From assembly GCA_001929475.1 (NCBI GenBank), contig LXFE01000292.1:1-24759 (forward strand): DNA of 24,759 bases, given 5' to 3'. The notes under the pieces were generated by a model. The model ran no database searches and was not told the DNA's origin. It saw only the letters and a list, made by a program, of their open reading frames with translations. Below are positions 20,196 through 24,759 of this stretch, piece by piece. The first letter of the stretch is position 1; every line of letters starts with the position of its first letter. Origin of the DNA: Neolecta irregularis DAH-3 (lineage: Eukaryota > Ascomycota > Neolectomycetes > Neolectales > Neolectaceae). A program made the position numbers and the translations under genes.

Positions 20196-21964
20196 TCACA
20201 GCATGCTGGGTGCCCCTGTAACAACCTCTGCAGTCAGATCTTTTTCTCGTACCTTTGGGACAATCTTCCCCTGCTTTTCATGATATCTTTTCAATGCATT
20301 CCCAAACAATGCAAAGAAGACATATGACATAATCATCAGGACATGACCATAGCACTACATCATCAGTTGCAACCTACAATGGCCGATTACAAAAGTCTGT
20401 CTCATCGCTATTTTGACAGCCCACCAGTAGGACAAGTGAAATGGCAGAGTTACATAAGATGTCAGCAGGTGGTTAACTACCATGCAGACTGCCGCATAGA
20501 TCTTCATTGACTTCTTTGCCGATCCATCTTTACCCAAGAAGAACGGCTGGATAGACTGTCGAAACCCTTCACAGTTAACAAGGTGAAAGTCTCAAACGGC
20601 ATACTCCCAGAAAGCATTTGCAATGCTGCAACAGTAGAAAATGTGATGAAATACCCAGCATTAAACCCATGCCATACGGCGCTAGCAAAATAGGTTGTGA
20701 ACTTGTGCATAAAGCCCCGACACCTGGTTTCTTCCAGGGTGTCACGCGGGTGTAAATGTAGTATTTGAGATATCGATGAGTGGAGGAATTCCCATTTCGC
20801 CAAAACTCCGCTACTGACGTTGATGTTTCAGAACCCCACCAATGAAATGTGGAAATCTTGTTCCAGTCATAAGAGCCATCTGGGTAGATTTGATAAGCCA
20901 GGCCATTCGAAGACAAAGATGATTCATTAAAAAAGTATACCGAGGCTACCTTGAAACTATAAACTTGGAGGATTATCCATTCAATAAGGATTCTTGCAAT
21001 CAATCTTGATAACGAATGGATGTTTACCGCTGCAAAAAAGATTTCTCTCCATTCATGTATCTCAGTTGTGTAAATGGATCATATTCATCGCGCAGCTTGT
21101 ACCAAAGCATGGAGAAGATTATTGCTCAACCAAATTTTCGAAGGGTTATCCAGATGGTTGAAGGAGTAGTTTGAACTTTCCAATTTTGATATATCGCATA
21201 TTCGAAAGCAGGAGAGCGCAAATTTGTTTGCGGACACATTGCCCATCCAAGAAAGTTCATTGGGCTGGGAAGCTGGATTGCATTTTCTCTGTGATATCGA
21301 ATCAGTTCCTGTAACGTTGTTATATTGGTTGATTACACAGAAAACCGAACCTTTGCCGGCCGACGACCGTCGTGAACATTCCATGCAAACATGTTCATTC
21401 GCTGATATGTAACCATGAGGGAAGCAATAGCATTTGTAGGTCGTCCTGTGAATTCTCTATAGTGACTAACGAATCAACTGAATTCACTAGATTTGGCCTT
21501 ATACAAATACCCGAGCAAGGTGTTCTGAGCAAGAAAGTTAATCCAAGGCATATTCTTCCCTTTGAACGTGTTACAGATCGTATATGTTAATAACATAGAA
21601 CATCCAACCACGAAAAGACCGTTGTAATAGTCCATAATGATCAGGAAGAATGACACTGACAGCCTAAGCTATCAAATTTACTAAATGAGAATCGAAATTA
21701 CAGAATATTCGAGATATCCCAATACTTTCTCGGTATCAGTTTCCTCTGAAATAATCCAAATACTGTGCTGATAATGACACATATTATATTCCGAATCAAG
21801 ATGTAATCGAGCGTATATATTACAGCGAGATAATCGATACAGTAGTCTAGCTTTTTCGAATAGAAAGGATACGGCCGCTTCATGAAAACTGGAATCTTAT
21901 CCACTTGAGGTGCTTCCATCTCAGATTGGAGTATGGCGATTGGGCGGTATGGCGGTGAAGTCAT
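20196..21964 (-). pseudogene. MBOAT lysophospholipid acyltransferase (Ale1/LPCAT-like), probably disabled
   Basis: Membrane-bound O-acyltransferase of the Ale1 type, which re-acylates lysophospholipids in the ER. Seven exons total 1547 coding nt, one short of 516 codons. Recognisable parts: GLFQR, NILLSVSFFLIIMDYYNGLF, KGKNMPWINFL, MFAWNVHDGRRPAK, SPAFEYAIYQNW, YQIYPDGSYDWNKIS, RYLKYYIYTRVTP, the active-site helix FASAVWHGFNAGYF with its histidine, RFRQSIQPFFLGKDGSAKKS, and hydrophobic C-terminal segments. Introns: 21664-21701, 21455-21487, 21309-21350, 20993-21027, 20567-20604 and 20355-20390, 33-42 nt. Two defects interrupt it: an in-frame TGA at 21126-21128 in exon 4 and a missing base near 20720-20727, between KKPG and CRGFMHKF. 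Splice sites and most of the sequence are well kept, so inactivation would be recent, or the defects are sequence errors. Confidence 0.8.
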
Positions 21965-22201
21965 CCCCAATCCCGCCGAAAGCGGAAATGGGCTATATCA
22001 AAAGGCCTCGGATGTGTACGGGTGCTTCAGAGTATGAGATCCTACATTAGCAGATTGGAGGTGAATGATGACGCCAAAACAAACTAAAAGAATAATATAT
22101 GTGAGCGTTGGGTGTCCGGACTTGCCGCTCAGGAGGCTTCACTGGGTATATACGATCGCGCTTCAGGAATACGGGCAATTACGTGTATATTGCTCCGGTG
22201 T
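21965..22201. other. Promoter side of MBOAT gene and start of repeat-like block
   Basis: AT-rich to about 22100, then abruptly GC-richer. The 22100-22560 block has no convincing coding frame and, with the hairpin and TATA-like site described next, looks like a decayed LTR or other element. Its borders could not be set. Confidence 0.4.
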
Positions 22202-22241
22202 GGCCTGTCTTGCTAATCAAGACAGGCCCTACTTATAAAAG
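22202..22241 (+). promoter_or_regulatory. Perfect 11-bp hairpin next to TATA-like box
   Basis: GGCCTGTCTTG (22202-22212), the loop CTAAT, then the exact complement CAAGACAGGCC (22218-22228). Six bases later comes TATAAAAG (22234-22241). The combination suggests a promoter inside a transposable element, for example an LTR U3/R junction. No gene start follows. Confidence 0.4.
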
Positions 22242-22618
22242 AGCGGGTGCATGCGCTTCCTTCATCCTCTCTGTTTGTCCCCCGGCCTACCTCTCGGGTG
22301 GCGAAGCTTGTGAACGTCCTGACTTGGTTCGGTGATACTGCTTGCCCCACTGAGGCTGCTCCGATCGGCGCCGCCTTCAGTTGGTCCTGAACCGTTGGGG
22401 GCGTCATAGTCGCATGCGATGCTGGGCGCCAGTACCGTCAGATCGTGGGGCGCGATTATATCCCCACAATATATGCCATACAAAAATAGTCGTGCAAGAT
22501 AGATTGATCACGCAGATATCGGTTCCGAGCCCGGTACAGTGTCCACCATCGCCCGCCCTAGAGTTCTGCGCTGCCTGCCTGCCGGAGGTCCTCAGGCGGA
22601 CAGGTTGGGCAGGTAAAA

Positions 22619-22673
22619 TGTAAGTAGCGAAGCGTAGCGTACCAATAAGATCAAGTTATATTTCTTAACCTAA
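22619..22673 (+). repeat. Dispersed repeat, copy 4
   Basis: Reads TGTAAGTAGCGAAGCGTAGC then GTACCAATAAGATCAAGTTA and ends TATTTCTTAACCTAA. It aligns to copy 1 along its length, with differences clustered in the GTTG-AGCT part. It directly follows the GC-rich 22100-22618 block. Confidence 0.55.
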
Positions 22674-22765
22674 ATAAGCAAACCTCTACAGTTAGGTTGA
22701 GGTATGCCGGTCAGTGTCCCTTGGATATGGTCAAAGGAGCTCTACAACTGAGACAAAATGTTGGT

Positions 22766-22870
22766 CGCCCGATGAGGGGCTCGAACCCTCGACCTTGGGA
22801 TAGCATTTATGTTTTTGCACCTGTGATAGCGCGTAAAAGTCCCACGCGCTACCGATTGCGCCAACCGGGC
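22766..22870 (-). tRNA. tRNA-Lys(UUU) with intron
   Basis: Minus-strand 105-nt gene. The acceptor arms GCCCGGT and ATCGGGC pair. The A box lies around TGGCGCAATCGG and the B box is GGTTCGAGCCC. The anticodon stem TGGGA/TCCCA encloses the loop CT-TTT-A, and an intron of 32 nt (22802-22833) sits one base 3' of the anticodon, the standard eukaryotic position. The mature length is 73 nt plus CCA. The anticodon TTT is at 22835-22837. A short T run (complement of 22753-22756) follows as a possible Pol III terminator. It lies 86 bp upstream of the GatB start, in divergent orientation. Confidence 0.93.
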
Positions 22871-22956
22871 ATTGAGTATTTGCTGGGTGATTAGAACATA
22901 CATAGATAGCAGCTACATTGCTAAACGGCAACTACATAGAGATGTTTCGATTCTGA

Positions 22957-24548
22957 ATGACCTCAACATCCTATAGAATAGCTTCTTCGACAGGTCGTCG
23001 AAGAGTTCCATCGATTGGCCTTGAATTGCATTTTCAGTTATCAACTCTGCGGAAGTTATTCTCGCCTGCACCAAAATCACTGCCTAGTTCTTCGCCGAAT
23101 TCAAACCTTGCTCCTTTTGATGCAGGTCTGCCTGGGTCGCAGCCGGTACTGTATTCACAAGATAGAAATGGTCCTAAATGACATAGCAACTGAATCTACA
23201 CGCTCTCGTTCAGGCTGTTCGTACTTGTCTCCTTTTGAAATGCGATATCCAGAGGCTATGTACTTTTGATCGAAAACATTACTTTTATCCAGATAGCCCA
23301 AATGGTTATCAAATCACTCAACACTACCGTACCTCCTCTCATTTGTATCATTCTAACGATGAGATCCAATAGGGAGATCGGGGAGCTTTGATTCTGTCTG
23401 TATATCTCAAGTTCAACTCGAACAAGATACTGCAAAAACAATATACTCAGATGCCTCTACTCTCATCGATTATAACCGTTCAGGAAACGCTTTGGTCGAA
23501 ATTGTCACCACGCCCACGCTGAAATCGGCCCATGAAGCATCAGCATTTATCCGCAGTCTCCAAAGATCGATGAAAAGTATGGGGATAAGTCAAGCGGCTA
23601 TGGACAAAGGGAGCCTTCGAGTTGATGTGAATGTCTCAGTCTCAGGCGGCGGTAAAGTCGAGATTAAAAATCTGGCCAGTGTGCGAGGCGCAAAAGCAGC
23701 TATTGGTAGGATCATTTTCTTTTAAATAAATTTGACTTCAGAATACGAGGTTACACGACAAACCAACCTTTTGGAAGCTAGATCCGATGTTTTTCAAGAG
23801 ACAAGAGGATTCGATGGAGAAAAAACATTTAGTGTGAGAATGAAAGAGACCAGCAGTGATTATCGATATATGCCCGATCCAGATATTCCACCAGTTTATG
23901 TCGACGAAGTAGGTCTTCGCAATTGCATAATTAATCATACTCAGAAATTTATATCACGATGTAAAGACTCGCTTCAATCTGAAGAATTACCTGAGTCGAT
24001 CATGCAGCTTCTATCGTCTTCACCATACAATTTGCCATATGCGGATGCCAAAAGTCTTCTCGACCATTCAGCCACAAATTTCTTTAAAGAAGCATGGAGC
24101 ATTCATCCACATCGTTCTACTGCCAACTGGTGTGCCTCGAACTATTCGTCAGGTTAACTTTAGGATCATTCATGATCTTTGCGGACGGCTTAAGGATGTC
24201 GAATTCAATGAATGTCTAATTACGCCTTCCGATATCGCTCGCCTGATCCAAAAGGTTGACGACAAAACAATTACAGCATACACAGCTAAAACAATTCTTG
24301 CACAGGCGATAACTGGTAAAATCCCAATCAATGATATTATTTTGCAAGCAACCAAGGCGAATGTTAACAATGATCTGGGCACTGTTTTGGAAGCCTTGAT
24401 GAAAAGAAATAAGGCGCAAGCAAACCAACTCTCCAACGGCGAAGAAAAGATAGTGAAATGGTGGGTAGGGACTGTTATGAGAGAATTGCGAGGAAGATGT
24501 AAAGTAGAAGAAGTGGAAGTACTTGTAAGGTCTTTACTAGGGAGATGA
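22957..24548 (+). CDS. PET112: Mitochondrial glutamyl-tRNA(Gln) amidotransferase subunit B
   Basis: Subunit of the GatFAB-type amidotransferase that converts Glu-tRNA(Gln) to Gln-tRNA(Gln) in mitochondria. Six exons give 466 residues. Catalytic-domain signatures are in order: [104 protein letters not shown] and [12 protein letters not shown]. The C-terminal YqeY/GatB tail follows ([18 protein letters not shown]). Introns: 23146-23186, 23329-23372, 23706-23741, 23909-23944 and 24130-24163 (34-44 nt); 23909-23944 is in frame and stop-free. The chosen ATG leaves only about 20 residues before the GLE motif ([15 protein letters not shown], basic and hydroxylated, compatible with a short presequence). 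Family members usually have a longer N-terminus, so an upstream exon is possible. Confidence 0.94.
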
Positions 24549-24695
24549 CTGTCTTCTTTCCTTTGCGACAGTATCGCAAGGCCTCGGATCGCCTTGAGCG
24601 GAATTCGCTTTTTCGCACATAGAGTTGTATCAATTAGATACAGGATATCATCTAGGGTTTATTTATTAGAGGAACCGATCCGTTTAGAATATAGG
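24549..24695. other. 3' flank of GatB gene
   Basis: Short AT-rich 3' region with no further feature. Confidence 0.5.
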
Positions 24696-24759
24696 CAGGG
24701 TTCCTAACCGACTGGACCAGACCGACCAAGACCCCTGGTCTGGTCGGTCTGGACCGCTG
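24696..24759 (+). mobile_element. hAT-like terminus cut by window end
   Basis: Starts CAGGGTTCCTAACCGACTGG and contains a hairpin with 12-bp arms, CCAGACCGACCA (24717-24728) and TGGTCGGTCTGG (24741-24752). A CAGGG start followed by repeated GGTC/GACC subterminal blocks is typical of hAT transposon ends. It differs from the CAGTGTTGG termini elsewhere in the window, so it is a second family. The rest lies outside the window. Confidence 0.5.

Noticed and set aside
21110-21190. An 81-nt intron (GTTCAA...ACAAG) that would remove the TGA in the MBOAT gene
   Set aside because: Far longer than every other intron here, lacks a good branch site and would delete a predicted membrane segment; an in-frame stop is the simpler reading.
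1-24759. CRISPR arrays, bacterial operons, rRNA genes, biosynthetic gene cluster
   Set aside because: No evenly spaced repeats, Shine-Dalgarno-led gene strings, rRNA segments or pathway-linked enzymes were seen; gene content is unrelated housekeeping functions.

Overview
The window is nuclear DNA of a filamentous ascomycete, most likely Pezizomycotina. Eight conserved fungal genes can be reconstructed by joining exons at GT(or GC)...AG introns that carry a CTAAY/CTGAY-like branch site: KTR4-like mannosyltransferase, HIR1, TMA20, casein kinase II beta, RHO3, RIC1, an MBOAT acyltransferase and mitochondrial GatB/PET112. A Kre9/KNH-type GPI protein and an intron-containing tRNA-Lys are also present. 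Species and class cannot be fixed from sequence alone.

Layout: 1-1740 is transposon debris (dispersed repeat, GC-rich tract, gag-protease relic, hAT-like terminus). 2076-2771 (-) is the GPI protein. 4153-5626 (-) is the GT15 mannosyltransferase. 6851-9854 (+) is HIR1, convergent with TMA20 at 9942-10679 (-), which is divergent from CK2 beta at 10881-11663 (+). 11664-14163 is gene-poor with more transposon debris. 14164-14919 (+) is RHO3 and 15474-18654 (+) is RIC1. 18655-20195 holds repeat debris. 20196-21964 (-) is an MBOAT gene carrying a stop and a frameshift. 22100-22675 is a GC-richer repeat-like block. 22766-22870 (-) is tRNA-Lys. 22957-24548 (+) is GatB. At 24696 another hAT-like terminus starts and runs out of the window.

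The most striking property is intron size. About 50 introns inferred across nine genes are all 32-49 nt, mostly 33-39 nt, well below the 50-60 nt usual in Pezizomycotina. Several are multiples of three with no stop codon, so unspliced reading frames run through them and would mislead simple gene calling. Related curiosities are a start codon split by an intron (CK2 beta), tandem splice sites (KTR4-like, TMA20) and very small exons (11, 21, 24, 29 and 31 nt).

The genes do not form a pathway or cluster; they are ordinary housekeeping genes for cell-wall glycosylation, chromatin, ribosome recycling, kinase regulation, polarity, Golgi traffic, lipid remodelling and mitochondrial translation. They are separated by islands of transposon-derived sequence. 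Exon joins are my inference from family conservation plus splice signals; no transcript data were available.
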